From assembly GCA_963576735.1 (NCBI GenBank), contig OY755173.1, positions 5,860,873-5,924,872 on the forward strand: a stretch of 64,000 nucleotides of DNA, given 5' to 3'. A program made the translations under genes and the position numbers. Within the stretch, counting starts at the first letter, position 1. Each line of letters starts with the position of its first letter. Below, piece after piece: positions 21,501-36,500 of the stretch. A model generated the notes under the pieces. The model had not been told where the DNA came from and searched no databases. It saw only the letters and a program-made list of their open reading frames with translations. Origin of the DNA: Bedellia somnulentella (Eukaryota > Arthropoda > Insecta > Lepidoptera > Bedelliidae).

Positions 21501-24500
21501 ATTTCTAATTCCCTAGCTCTGGCTACCCCTTCAAGGGATTTATAGCCGTGAGTGTATATATGTATGTATGTATGTAGAACCATCAAAATTATTATTAAGA
21601 AATTGAAAGTAGAATTCTTGTAAATTATTTTATAAACTTTTATGATTTCAAATTGAGCTGTACCGTTAATAATTCAGTCTTATTTTCAGAAGAGAAAAGT
21701 ATTTTTCAGTGCAATATGGAAGCGTTATCATTCATCAATTCTCGGATTAATCAATCACTCTTTGATCCATGCGCTTCTTTTAGGCGTATTATGTTAGTTT
21801 TTTAACATATAACCGCTGTAATACTAACTGTTGATGTGAATCCCCTATACCAGAGTCCAGACTCATCTCAGAGAACACAGAGGAGTGCATACGTACACCC
21901 ACCGGAAGAAATGGGGTAGTGCTATTCTAAGCCGACACTACACAACTACTAACTAACTGTTAATGCATATATCCGATACCAAAAAGGGTCTAAGCTCAAA
22001 AAACACAGAGGTATACTCAAGGGTAGGCGTCTTTGTATCTCTCTATGTAAATACGAGTACGCCTACGGTTTCACGCTTCTCGTAAACGTATTATGTAACA
22101 TTTATTTTTTTATATTAATTCAGTTTAATACTAACTGTTGATGCGAATACCCTATACCAGAGTCCAGACTCATCTCAGAGAACACAGAGGAGTGCATCTC
22201 TCTATGCAAGGACGGTAGTAGTCTCGCGGCGGCCGACACACTAGGCATGAGGCCGCGGCTGGACGTCATGCTGCCTACACCTTCACCCTTTTTGTGGGCG
22301 TATTATATTAAGTTTATACGTGTTTTATAACATTAAGGGATACTAATACTAACTGTTGATGCATATATCCGATACCAGTGTCAAAAAATCTAAGCTAAGA
22401 GAACACATACACTCTATGTAAAGACGCCTACACTTTCACGCTTCTCGTAAGGGTATTATGTAACATTTATTTTAATTCAGTTTAATACTAACTGTTGATG
22501 TGAATCCCCTATACCAGAGTCCAAACTCATCTCAGAGAACACAGAGGAGTGCATCTCTCTATGCAAGGACGGTAGGAGTCCCGCGGCGGCCGCCACACTA
22601 GGCATGAGGCCGCGGCTGGATGTCATACTGCCTACACCTTCACGCTTCTTTTGGGCGCGAAGTTGTTCTTGTAACTCGGCAAGAAGGGCGGCCACTTCTG
22701 CGTAGCGCTCCTGTGTGGAAATAAAATAAGATGTTAATACTAAAACTCGTGAATAAATCGGAAGAAAAAAAACTTAAAAAAAATACTCCATTCGGAATAA
22801 GGGTTCAAGCATAGAAAGCGTGTGAGATGCAAGCGATGAAACATTTTTTTATATAAATAATGCCTTTAGTAAACCAGTGTTACAAATTTATATAATTTAT
22901 GATATTGAATCTTGAAATACACACCTTGGCATCAGCCAATTCAGCTGCAAGTGCATTCTGGTTGTCTTTGGTTATTTCTAAGATTTGCAAAGTGTGCCCA
23001 TGTTCTAATGTTATCTGCAACAGAAAAAAAGCGATAAGTACATGTATGATAGAAAAATTAATGATGATTTTTTTGTCTTAATACTTCCTATCGTCTAGTA
23101 TTCAGAGAAGCTACCTTTACCTCGATATAGACTCGGTTTTGTACACTAATATTTATTTTTATTCCGAATGTCTTAACTCTGTGTTTTATAAATTTGTTGT
23201 AGGGTAAATTTACAGAATGGAGCGGCTGGATTATAGACTTTAGTTTGTCACCATTAATTATATTTATTTTAATAATAACACAATGAGTTTTCTATTCTGT
23301 TAGAGTTTAATCTGAAAGTCATCGCCCATTAAATATTTAAAGATGTATTACATCTGAATAAACTTTCAAAGCTCTCTGCCTCTAATATCTGAGATTCGTA
23401 CTACTAACTTCAAGTAGCATACCTTTGAATTATTTAACATAAGAACGCTCCTAAATTATTTAACATAAATTAAGTGACCTCAGCCTCTTTTGGGTGTTAA
23501 GTGGATGAAAAATGGTAAAACAGAAGACTTCAAAGAAAACAAATCAGCGCAAATACAGCATGAAAATATGCAAGATTAACAAATATATTACCTGCTGCAA
23601 AGCCTTCTCAGCATTGACGAGTCTCGCGTTACTCGTATCAAGTTGGTTCTGTAGATCAGCTGAGCGTTCGCGCTCGCATGCCAGTTCTGTTGCCAGTATA
23701 CTCGCTTCGGAGTTTGCACTCGCTGTTGAAATAGTTTTATTTAGACATTGGGGTAGATATTTTATTCAAAAAGATGATAGATGGATAGATACGGTCACTA
23801 AAAAGATAAGGCTATGTTAGAACTCCATTTTGTGATTCTATTGGGACGAAGACATCCGTAGAACCTATGTAACAGAAATAGCCTAATGAGATGCAAACTG
23901 AGGCTTCAATGGGCACGGCGCATTCAGTTGGGGTTCAAAATTATCGTTGGAGTCGTGGATTTGCATCCTGTGTAACACATTTTATACATATTATTATATA
24001 TAGTACACAAAGTATCAGCATAAATAAGAGTTGTGTTCCGTATTCCGTATCATATATTTTCACTTACAATCATTATCATCGGTTCAAACATACCCTTTAA
24101 CATATATTTTAAACTAGCTCACAATAATTATCACTAAATCACAAAACATTACATTATAAAAAATCTATTATATATTTTCATCGAACTTACATACAAGTAA
24201 CATATTCTTTGTATAATTCGCCCATTTTGACATTTCACAATGACCACTTTTTATCATAGTACATTCAAGAACACAAACTATTGTCACTTTTAAAAAATAC
24301 ATACATATTCGCCTCAACTCCCAGTCACTATTGATTCAATAAAAATATATAATCTACATAACTTTCTTTACTGATAAAACATGCATCACAAACGAAGTAA
24401 GATAAAACACAAGTACAGATTGTCACAGATAAGATAAATCGTCGATTTTCCTTTCCATGTTGAGTGGTTCTTCGTTTCGTCGATACTAGGTTGGTTGGAA

Positions 24501-27500
24501 CAAGCATGGTCTGACAGGGTGCACGTTTAAGAGAAAACACGCTGCTAGGCCACCTTGTGCCACCAAACCGTTGCCTTATCTTCTTTGTTCTTCTTGCTTA
24601 CTTCTTTTGGCAGGAAGTTTCACATATCCATAAACCGTGTTAGGGGTTGCATCGCGCAGACTTACCAAGTTCTTCTATAGTTCAGACTTTATCAATCTTT
24701 ATACACATTTGATAAATAATTTGTCGTAATGATTTGTATATGTGGTGCGGTTTATCATCATAAAAATAAGGTTGGAAATTTCCCAAAGTATAAATGATCA
24801 AAAAAACAAACAATGTTTTGAGCGCCACCTGGTATTGGTACAACGTACAACATTGTAAGTATATTTTATTAGATTTATCAAGGAAGTCTTAAACTAGCCC
24901 GGTTCTCATGTCTGTACCAACATGTTATATAGACACTAGACACTTACACAGCTGGTGCGCGATATCCGCGAGCAGTTGTCGCTCGGCCTGCTCGGCAGAG
25001 TCCGCGCCGGCTGCGAGTCGCTCCGCCTCGTCGCGCAACGCGCGGTTCTCGCGTTCCAGTGCGCCTGCGCGGCGACGGAGCGACGCCTCCACCGCCGCCT
25101 CGGCGCGACTGTCGAGCTCTTCTTCGGTGTCATTGGTCAGCACCTGCGGATGGAGGAGGTTAGAGTGAGATAGAGAAGAGGCAGAGTGAAAGAGATTGCC
25201 GAGATTTGCAGATCAAAGGACGCAAAGCGTGTTACCACTGCTGTGCATTAAGACGCTAGACTGTTTTGCGTTTCGCCTTTCGTTTTTCAACAATCTTGTA
25301 TTATCCTAGTTTAAATTATTTCAAAGATTTACTGGTTGCTGCTGCGTATCGAAGCCGTGGGTTGAATGAAAAAGCAATAAAAGTTTGATTTTTGGTTAAA
25401 GTAAAACTTAGTCATGTCATGTCACACATACGACTTTAGAAAACACATTGAGCTTTTCCTCGAGACACGCGATTCCGAACAACCTTTAATTATTTATTAA
25501 TTGCCCTTCGTCTTCTTAAGTCCTGTTCAGTTATCTGTTGAAAGAAGATAATATTCATACCTGTAGCAATTCAGTCTTGGCGTGCAAATCGTGTCGCAGC
25601 TGCGTGATGTGGTCGCGCGCGCTCTTGAGCTCTCCCTCGAGCGCCGAGACGCGCGACTCCAAACGCCCGTTGGCCGCCAGCAGCTCTTTGCCGATGCGCG
25701 CCGTTAGCTCCAAGTCTTTCTCTTTCTAAGGAACGGAACATAGTATTTGGGTTTCAAGAGTGGCCTACAAAGTAAATTAGAGACTAGACTTCCGAAGATT
25801 TATGACAATCATTATGTTGAAGATCGTGAAAAAAAAGTCCCGTAGCTCTTTTTTCAACAGTTTCGGGAGATGTAGTGAGGAAAAATTGTTGTTGGTGGCG
25901 GGTGTTCAGTCATATAACCCTGAGTCGACTTATACGATACTCAAGGGAAGAATTATAACGGTGCAATTTTAAGCCGCCACTACACGCTACTTGCTCAGTT
26001 TTGTTTGCACAAAATCTTGTTTACAAGGAGGGCCTATATGACACCACAGTAAGTAAAGACACATTGGTTTGTATAATATTGATATTGATTATATTATAGA
26101 TAAAGACGGTATAAATATTAAGGCGCATACTTTTTGCGTGTGTTTTTTGCGCTGGTCTATGTACGGACTGTGCAGAAACGATTGAGGTGTATTCTAACAT
26201 TAGCAGGATGTTAACGCGTCGATTATCACAATAGTGTGAAGTAATTTACTGACTAATTACGAGAATTTACTTGCCAATACTGAGTAAACCCTAAAGTTGA
26301 ATATACGAAGCATAACTAATAAATTGTGATTTTTACAATGAGCATGCTGGGATTCTGGGGTCAGATATTGGCTGTTATAATTCAACCTCCCGTTTTTGAT
26401 GAATAACCACCTAAATTACTTACATATTCAAGCTTCAATTCTACGAAATCATTCATAATCTACAAATCACGACACTAAGCAAAATCGAAACCGCAAACGT
26501 TTTGGTAATAAAATTATAACTATGACTTATAGCTGCGATTTCTTTTGTTTATTCAAACCAAACTCAGGTATGATTCTAATAAAATATCAATGTTTACACT
26601 TGGTCAGAAGAAGGAAACAGTGATTTAATGGCCTGAATAAATTTATTATGGCTATAAATATCCAGCACAAAGCCGTGAACTGAAACAATGGCGTATTTTA
26701 ATAATGCAGAACTTACCTCTTCTAAAAGCCGAGTTACCGCTTCGATGTCATTATAGGTCTTTGTCATTTGGCTCACCCTGTTGCTGCATAGGACTGGAAA
26801 AGAAATTCACATTTATTTTCCTCAATCGCAGAAGTGTTCACTTTGAACGTCAAAACTATACAGAGTAAAACTGTTTAAAGAAATATGGCCAATTTGTCAT
26901 GGCAAGCGCTGTGAAGGATGATAAAGCGTAAAGGTCACCGCGTAGTACATTTTTTTTTTTTAATTTAGTAAACAAATCATTGATAAAGTTTCAACCAACT
27001 ATGTACAGATAGTTTTCTGTGCTGTGACCGAATGAAAGGCCAAGTGGCGGTGCGCTCCCATTGAGCCTACGATAAGATATGCCAATCGGGGCAATTATTT
27101 GCCTATCTATAAGATATTACCGGTTCATTGTGGAGATTACAGTGATATGATGGCTATTGTGTGAGACCTATTGGAATGCGTGCACTTGCGATGTGAACGT
27201 GCGTTGAACTCGGGACAAAAACGGGAACGATGTATTCCAGTTAGGTTCTACAGAAACTAAGCATGACTTAACACTTTTGTTATAGCAGTTATTTTCTTTA
27301 ATAAATTATATAAAGATTTTAAAGCTGTAAGTAAGAAGAATCATTGTATTTGTAACTGAATCATCGAGGGTTTTAATTGAGAAATTAAAATTATAAGATA
27401 ATTACACTATCAGAACAGTCTTATCTAAAGCTGCACTTGATAAAATGAAGATGGTCTTGTACTAGTTAAAACTAAGTCAGTAAGTACGCAAAATTTAGGT

Positions 27501-30500
27501 CTGATAACAAAATAATGCACGTTAGTCGAATAACTAATTTCAATAACTAATAAAATGAAAAAAAAAAATGTTGCTCTATAGAACATTACTTATTATAATC
27601 AGTTCCATATATTGTAAAATACAGATCGCTTATACCTACAATGTATGTATTGCCCTTAAAAATATGATTAATGAGACTATGCTTACGATTCTACTTTACT
27701 AACTTGTGAAAACGCAGTGAGATGATGAAAAACTAGTGTTATCCTTTACCTTAATCTGATTAAATATCATGATCGAATACAATTACGTAAAAAAAATTAT
27801 AATTGTTAATTAATTATTTCAGGAAACTGATAAAGTTTAACTTATAAATACACTTGACAATTTGTTACGCCTAAATGAATGAAGTGAGGTATGCCGTCAT
27901 CATAATACCTTATAATTGCAGTGTTTATAATAGCAACAAAACATCCCGACTCTTAACAATCGACCGATGTCATATAAGAAAAATGATTGAATACGAACAG
28001 TTACATTTCAATGTATTACATCAATGTTTCACACGTAATTTTCTAGATCGATACATGTTTTCTTTCTATTTCCGCAACGTGTAAATTGTAACTACCAATT
28101 GAATGCTAATAGGTTCCCATAATAACAGGTACAGATTTGTAACGGCTAAAGAAGTTCTCCTGTGTGAAACATTCACACTTCTTTTCAATGGGATATAAAA
28201 CATTTTTTCCTAGTCTTACTCAACAATGATTAAAACGGATATCGATTGTTATGTCTCGATTCGTACGCCGTTACTGCAACACTTTCACATTTTCATCTTT
28301 ATTGACGTTTATGCGAGAAAATTCCATTAGCGAGTGGCATTTTTNNNNNNNNNNNNNNNNNNNNNNNNNNNNNNNNNNNNNNNNNNNNNNNNNNNNNNNN
28401 NNNNNNNNNNNNNNNNNNNNNNNNNNNNNNNNNNNNNNNNNNNNNNNNNNNNNNNNNNNNNNNNNNNNNNNNNNNNNNNNNNNNNNNNNNNNNNNNNNNN
28501 NNNNNNNNNNNNNNNNNNNNNNNNNNNNNNNNNNNNNNNNNNNNGGGCCTAATAGAAGATTCGAGACTGATTTCCCGCTCACTTACATACTAAATTGTTT
28601 CATATTTTGTATTGCCTTTTACTCATGTAACAAGAACAATAAACGTATTTATAGAAATTTTCGCCAACGATTCATCGATTTTTAATTCATCAAGGGACGA
28701 TGTGACGAGAGACGACCTATCACTAAATTGGTGGTCAACCAATAACTACCGAAATGCCGCAGGTCGATTTTTCTCAAATCCCTAAGTTTCAAGGGTGGCT
28801 GACTAGAATAACTTTTATATACTCATTGGTAAATTTTTGCTTTATTAACTTATTCCTTGTCCAAGAAAAGTACTAGTTACAGCCATCTGAGATTCCGCGA
28901 GTTCTAGAGAGCCATTGTTTTCTTAAACAATATGTTTGTAATTCATAGCCTTGTCTGTCATGTTGGGTAATGAAATGTAATCGTCTCATTATTTACTTCG
29001 ACTCTTTTCAATATACAGAACAGACATTCAACAATGCTACCAAGAAGCTAAGGTCGTTAGTTTAGCGCGTGATTTAACATTGGTGACGTCACGAACACTT
29101 TTTGTATAAGAACGCTTATGGTAAATAAATTTTCTTTGCTGAGCATAGAATACAATGTAATTGTCTCATTTATAGAAAAAAGATGCGAATAATTTTCAGG
29201 TTGTTTTGAGTACGAAAAAGTGTTGTACAATTAGGTTTGGATGATTTTTGCATTATTTATTTCATGTTTTCGTTGTCTAAGGAGTTATTTATATCATTGA
29301 AAGCGAGGATGGTTCTTATTTTCGATAGCTCCTCATGCTTATAAGTGCTTGGCTATTGACTGCAAGTTGTAAATTTGCTACGGTGCAGTCATTTTAAAAC
29401 TCACTGTACTAAAGGCCTTCATAACTACTAAACTAAGTGGGGGTTAACATACAAACTTCACGCAAATTTCAACATGATTGACATTTTGAAGTTAGTGAAA
29501 ATTGTGAAGTATGAAGACTAACCGAAATTTTCTTCAACTTTTTTTTTATTTATTACAATTACTTTTGTCTGAGACTTAGTGTTGTTTTTGTAAGGAGAAA
29601 TGTTATTACCAGCCTTTCGAACCATAGAACTGATTATGATTTAAATTTAAAGCTTTAACGTCTTTCCATTAGAGTAATAATTGCATTGACTTTTTTAATT
29701 CGGTTGTGACACGCAATCAATCACATGCCGAAAACATGAAGTTGTTCTATACTTTAACTGTACCTACTGCGGAAAATTTACTTGCATTTATAATTGTTAG
29801 TAGGTTTAATTCGTCTATGCTATGGCAGCTTCATAAAAGCGATTTCACAATTGGACTATCAGTGTCATTTGACGATAATTATTTAAAATTGTTGTTATTG
29901 ACCTGTCATTCGATAAGGCGACCGTGAAATCAAGTCATTTTTCCAGGCCGAACACTACACTAACCGAATCGCCCGAGTCCGTATTCTATGAAAACTGAAA
30001 TCTATCGATTCCCTGAATTGTTGTGACCAAATCGAGAGTACAAAAGCACTTGGTATTAAACACTTGCTTAGCGATTTTGCTAAGAATTCGAGGCCAAAGC
30101 CTATGCTTTCACGATGCAGTGGCCAGTGGTCACGCGACAATGTGGCCAAGTTATGCGGAGCGACGTACGTGCACTTCCGACCACGGCTAACCGATAACTA
30201 AACTAACGGCACGTATGTAAGTAACCATATTGCTCTTGTTCAAACACTTGAATTCGAAGTACGAAATTATTATAATGCTGCGTTGGTTTAGCAACATGAG
30301 ACATTTTCTTACAGCCTTCACATTTCAACCGCGAGTTATATCATTTCGAGTCACGATCATGGTTTTTATTAGAGAGGTCTCTTTACTCTGGTATTTAACT
30401 AGTATACCGGAATCGTGATTTGATAGTCTGTTCGACTATTAAGTAAATCCACATTTGTGACAATAAGTTATAGATATTTTTTAGATGGTTTTCATATATA

Positions 30501-33500
30501 TTGTAAAAAAAACATATATATTTATGTATATGAAATGCATAGGGTTTTGGGGCTTTTTGGGCGATGTGGTTAAAGACCCATAAACACACATAATTTATTT
30601 GACCATCTTATGTCCGTTAAATTTCCAAATGTGGTTAAGGAATATGAAATTCTGAAGTGCTGGCTACCTTTTTCTCGGGATTTCCAGGCGTGAGTTTATG
30701 TTTGTGTATACTGAACGCTTCACAAACCAAATTAAATAGATATCGATAGTTGAAATCAAACTAAGATTATACATTTTCTTTGCATTTTTTGCAGTTAAGT
30801 AGTAAAGAAAGAAACTCGTTTTTAATAGAGACTTGTTATTGAGCAGTAAAGCGATCAAGCATGAGTATTGAGTTTGCTGTGATCTTATATAATATTTCAG
30901 TCAACAAGAATCGGCTATAACAATGTATTCAATTAAAAATAATATTACCAGTACAACAAGACGTAATCCAGTAAAATAATTTAAAATTGCGCGAATTATT
31001 TTATTACCTTTTTTTATTAATTTTAACTTCAATGTCAGCATTATTTTTTTATTGACAATAAAAGGTAACATATATTAAGAAAATTTGTCGTTTACTATCA
31101 AGATATTGTAAAAAATGATTTTAGTTTCATTGATGATATATGCCATCGAGAGTAACGATTATAAATAGATGAATCGCACTAATAACGTTTTACGTAGCAC
31201 GAATACCACGATACCATACGCGATCTAGAGTACTATTATAAAAACACATGTACCCAATTAGATTCATAAACATGCAAGCATTACACACACACTACCAATT
31301 GTCACAATATAGTTAAAGTACTAGTAAAAATTGTAGCAAATTTTCAATGAATCATTCAAAATTTGCGTTACGGTTTATGAACCATTTGATTATACGTAAT
31401 TATAATTATATCTCAACTTGAACTTTGTCATCATAGTTCGTATTGACGATGATTGATATTAAAATTGTATAAAGTTAAATATATTTATTGTGAATACCAC
31501 TTACTATGTAAGTAAATTTTATGACAAAGATGGGTAGTGTTGAAATTATTGATTTTCCTCTGCGATTGTGCAATGTCGTTCAATAAAAAGGCGCAGTTTT
31601 TCATTTGAAAGAAGAAAAATCTATATCTCAAGGCGCATTGATCGAGCTACCAAGAACCATGCAACAGATATCATGAATACAAAAGAGTTCTCACGGTCGA
31701 TATTACATTTCTGCACAGACGCCGTTGCTGTGGTGACGCCTCTGTCGCGGATCTGCTTCTACATCTAATCTAGCTACTTTCTTTAGTCCCATTTACACTT
31801 TTTCTCTCGAAACTGTACATTTTTAACTTACTCATCCGTAAATCACAAAGGGAATAAGGGGCGGGTTATAATTAGATGCAACGATGACTCAGACTCGGTG
31901 TCTCGTATGTGCGTAAAGGAAGATGTATGATTAATGGATAGTGTTGCACGCGAGTTGGTTGCCGACGGCATGAATATGAAGTATTTGAAATGGATATCGG
32001 AAGCGACGCGGTTATATGGAAATGCGGGCGCGTTGGTGCGGTATCGATCGGGTCTGAGAGACAACGGTGGCAAGGAGAGGCGAGGGCCTACCGTCGCCGC
32101 CGGCAATCACTACTTCACTGATGGCGCCTGCCCGCCGCCGCTGCGCAAACCCTGCGCCGCGCACGCGCTCTGAGCCCGCCGCACCCGATAATCATTACGT
32201 AACCTTTCCTGTATATTTCACGAAAACCTTTAGTCCTGAACCAGCGGCAATGGTTCAATGTCTTTTATTTATAGCATAGACCTTCTGAACCATAATTACT
32301 ATTGTATTATAATTGGATTCAATGAAATATGATTTATGAATGGAAAATACTGTCTATTTTGAGAGAAATTTAAAATGCTTTAACACATAAGGAAAACCAT
32401 TTCAACATTAATCATATTCACAGGGCTACCCTCGATCGATATCACCAAGCTACATAATAACGTACTTAACCTTGAGAGAATCTCGTGTAAGGAAAAAGTT
32501 ACGAAAATACTAGCCAAATGCAGTGTAGATTGAGTTGGTTTAATTTTAATGAATACAATGATATATTATTTTCGAGTCTCTATAAGTTGAAAAGTATAGT
32601 AAACCCAAAACGAACCGTCATTTTATTCCCAAATTACCCATAGTTGCTTTATTTCAATACTACGATCTCAAATAAAATAAAATCAACTAAAGACTTGACG
32701 ATAAAATAATTCATGGGCGTTATATGAAAGATGTTACTATAAATAAAACTTCTTTGATTTTTTAAAGTCTACTCTAATGGAAGCTCAATATTAAGTTGAA
32801 AGCTATTTCTACTTCGGATTCCGAACGCGTATTGTTGTGAGTAATTTTGGTGTTTGGAGTTTTGGCCAGGCAACATCCTGCATAGAGCACTGGTGACACC
32901 AACCCATTTTATCATTAATGTAATCTTTTATGCTGTATAGTGTCGGCTAAGAATAGCACTACCCCATTTCTACCGATGGGTGTACATAAGAGGCGACTAA
33001 CGGTATTGGGGCTTTTAAGGGATTTTTGGGCGACGTTGTTGGAAACCCGTCACCAACAACCTTTATCTCACCATCTTATCCCCACTCAACTTTCCAAAAG
33101 TGGCTTAGTAATTTCCAATTCCTTAGCTCTGTCTACCTCTTCTAGGGATTTATAGCCGTGAGTATATATTTATTATGTATGATGTTTATATTATGATAGG
33201 CTTTCAAGGAAATATTTCGTTGAACTACTGCTTTAATATTTTTTTCTGACAACTTAAAAATGACATTAAGTTTTTTATTATGCAGCCTTACGCATAACAA
33301 CATGAAATATGTATTTACTGGTGTCTATATCTCTGTATTTAAGAATTTGAATTTTATTGTCTCTTAGATTTTGCTTAATTTTAACAACAATGTATTTAAT
33401 GTTTTTTGACATGAATTCCTCATGTGGGGATTATTACTCATAAATAAAAGATGTTATTAAAGGAAAGAAAAAGGAGGTAGGAAACGCAAGCACTACTTGA

Positions 33501-36500
33501 ACGTGTACAAAACCGGCCAAGTGCGAGTCGGATCGCGCACTAAGGGTTCCGTACTATCATATATATAGAAAATCCCGTTTGTGTGAAAATCATGGGAGCC
33601 AAATTAGGTAAGTAATTTGATTTATGACGTTTAAAAATAGAACTACGGGCTAGATCTCATTCAAACCAATTTTCGTAAGTAGTTTGTATAGTAATACACA
33701 TCATATATTTTTTTCAGTATTATCATACCCATATTTTAGAAGTTACGGGGGGGGGACACACATTTTAGCACTTTGAAAAAGTCTCTCGCGCAAACTATTC
33801 AGTTTTGAAAAAAATGATATAGGAAACCTCAACATCATTTTCAAATACCTTTTGATAGATACCCCACACATATAGGTTTGATGAAAAAAAAATTTTGAGT
33901 TTCAGTTCTATGTATGGGGAACCCTAAAAATTTTGGTTTTTTTTCAGATTTTATTTTAAAATCTTGATGCGGTTTACAGAATACATCTACGCACCAATTT
34001 CCAATAATGTAGTTCTTATAGTTTCGGAATAAACTGGCTGTGACATACGGACGGACGGACGGACGGACGGACAGACAGACAGACATGACGAATCTATAAG
34101 GGTCCCGTTTTTGCCATTTGGCTACGGAACCCTAAAAAGAAACAAAGGATAGAGAAATTTCGCGCTGGATGCCAACTGACACTGTAGCTCAGTTGGCAGA
34201 GCGACGGGGGCGTATACCCGAAGGTCGCGGGTTCGAACCCCGCCAGTGTCGAAATTTTTCTTTCCTTTAATAACATCATTTATTTATGAACAATGTATTG
34301 TTAGGAGCTTCCAAAATTCGCAAGGTAATGGTATTCTCTATACGACTTAACTTCAAATGATAAAAAAGGCTGAAATCTAAAAACCAACAACGAAGGAAAC
34401 AACAAGTAGTATATTTATAAGCAAATCCAGATAAGCATGGGTACAAATATGGCGAAAGTAGTGTCGTGGTCGAACCTACCATAATGCTTTTGCCAGGAGT
34501 GGTATTATTAGCATAGTAGGTATAAAGAAGGTGTCATGACCATATTTCTACCCAAGCAGGCTGGCGAGGTGTTATAAAATCACGATAAAGAGCACGATAC
34601 TTATGTAGTTCAAATCAATGCACCTCCGATAGTGTCTATTCCATCAATAGTCAGCATGGCTGGCACGAGCGACCTTTTAACTAGATATCGCGTGGCATAA
34701 AACTGCCATTTCTTTCGCACTTACATAGCATCGTATACTTTTATCTCACTATTACCGACAAAGTCACGATAAAAAAACGCTCGCGCCAGGCCTCCACCAG
34801 CTCGGCTAGTACGAGCCGTGTTTAATCTAGTTATCGCGCGGGATAATGAAGCCATCTCTTACGCACTTACTTAGTATCGTATACTGCCATCTCATTCTAA
34901 CCGTTATCGTGTCGATAAAATAGCGCTCGTGCTTGCCCTTCTATCTTTTATCCATATCGTGCTTTTTATCGTTCATAGATATTAAGTTGGTACTTACGGA
35001 AGTAGTTGAGTGTCTCTCTGATCTGGTCAGGAGTGAGTTCTAGGTCGTTGTCGCTAACAGGTAGCGCTGGTGACGGTATGAACCAATCTTGGTTCTCGTA
35101 TCCTGCGAAAAAGAGATATCGTTAAGTAAACAATATATTTCTACATGTGTCCTGAAGGAAGAATAAAACGGCGTATATTAAGATGATCTCCGTGGTGGAT
35201 AGATGACTACTTTTTTGACTAGGTTTTATTGATCGATTCTCACTGAGACAAATATTGCTGTTATAAATATGAGTATGATTTTAGCTCGCCAGCTGAAAGG
35301 GGGATGTAATTTGTATCATATTAAAGGCAAAACTGACTGACTTTTTAGAATCAACCACAACCCAAACTACTGTACATGTAGACATACTGTACTGAACCTA
35401 GAACCATTTTTCTGGGGTTGCTTTTATTGTTCAAGTGAGCACTAAGAAGGGAACTTCGGAAATTCCACTCCTAAGGATCCTGCCATAGGGATATGAAGTT
35501 TATATGAGTTGTTTTTTTTTCAGTACCTACAAACTTGAAATTTTGTACAGACGAAAATTTCCGGAAATTCATCCCCTAAGGGGGTGTACCTACTCCCTAA
35601 GGGGGATAACCTTTGGGGATCAATTGCATTCAAAGTTTATAATTGTAACTTTTCTCAATACAAGACTTCGCACTACTTCGCAGAATGATAATTGGTATTT
35701 TTGTAGATTATAATAAATAATAAAATATATAATGTAGAGGGTTAAATACATAAATAATGGGTAAACGTTTTGGACGATTAGGTTTTTGATATTTAAGCAC
35801 ACCTGAACTCCAGAGAGGATGTTTAGGATACTTATCCCAAGAAAACTTACGATAATCATAAATTTCTAGTTTTTTATAAGTTGGTTTTATCGCTACTACA
35901 TACATACATATACTCACGGCTTTAAATCCCTAGAAGGGGTAGCCAGAGCTAAGGAATTCGATATTCCTCAGCCACGTTTGGTAAGTTGAGTGGGGAAATG
36001 ATGGTAAAATAAAGGTAGTTGGTGATGGGTCTCCAACCGCATCGCTAAAAAATCCGTTAGTCGCCTCTTACGTACACCCACCGGAAGAAATGGGGTAGTG
36101 CTATTCTAAGCCGACACTACACAGCAAACGCAAAATAATTATCGCTACTATTTGATCAAATCATCCTATATTTTGTAGTTAATTTTCATAAATTTCTACG
36201 TGTAACAAACATAACAAGAACGCCTTCATCTATATTCAACCCATCAACGGGATAGCTATCGATCGGCACTCCGTCTCGGTCGGCGGCCTTCTGATAAAAT
36301 GGCGCTGAGTTTGGCGTAATTTAATGCTACGGAATAAAAGTGAACGAATCTTTGTATTCAATATTGTTTTCTCACTCCATCATTCTAAAGATAAACACTA
36401 TTTCCACTAAAATTGGTATAGAACGTTTTATATTCACAAATATATATTACTAGCTTTTTGCCCCGCGACTTCGTCCGCGTGGACTTCATTTTTTGCATCC

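Larger units (their letters stand above)
33413..34290. mobile_element. tRNA-carrying fold-back element, copy 4, with a nested insertion
   Basis: Left end TGACATGAATTCCTCATGTG and GGGATTATTACTCATAAATA, then GGAGGTAGGAAACGCAAGCA; right end a tRNA-like unit at 34178-34250 and TTTTTCTTTCCTTTAATAAC. The middle is split at GTGTA/AAAGAAAC by a 630-bp repeat. The open frame reading AGFEPATF is the tRNA T-arm read backwards. Confidence 0.78.

Noticed and set aside
28251..28685. Open frames crossing the N run
   Set aside because: They exist only because unknown bases were translated as X.
33508..34137. Naming the CGGCCAAGTGCGAGTCGG repeat as a specific LINE or Helitron
   Set aside because: The sequence is familiar from lepidopteran genomes but shows neither clear Helitron ends nor a coding frame, so the class is left open.
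34094..34279. 61-codon minus frame containing [13 protein letters not shown]
   Set aside because: This is the complement of the tRNA-like T arm and anticodon region in fold-back copy 4, not a gene.
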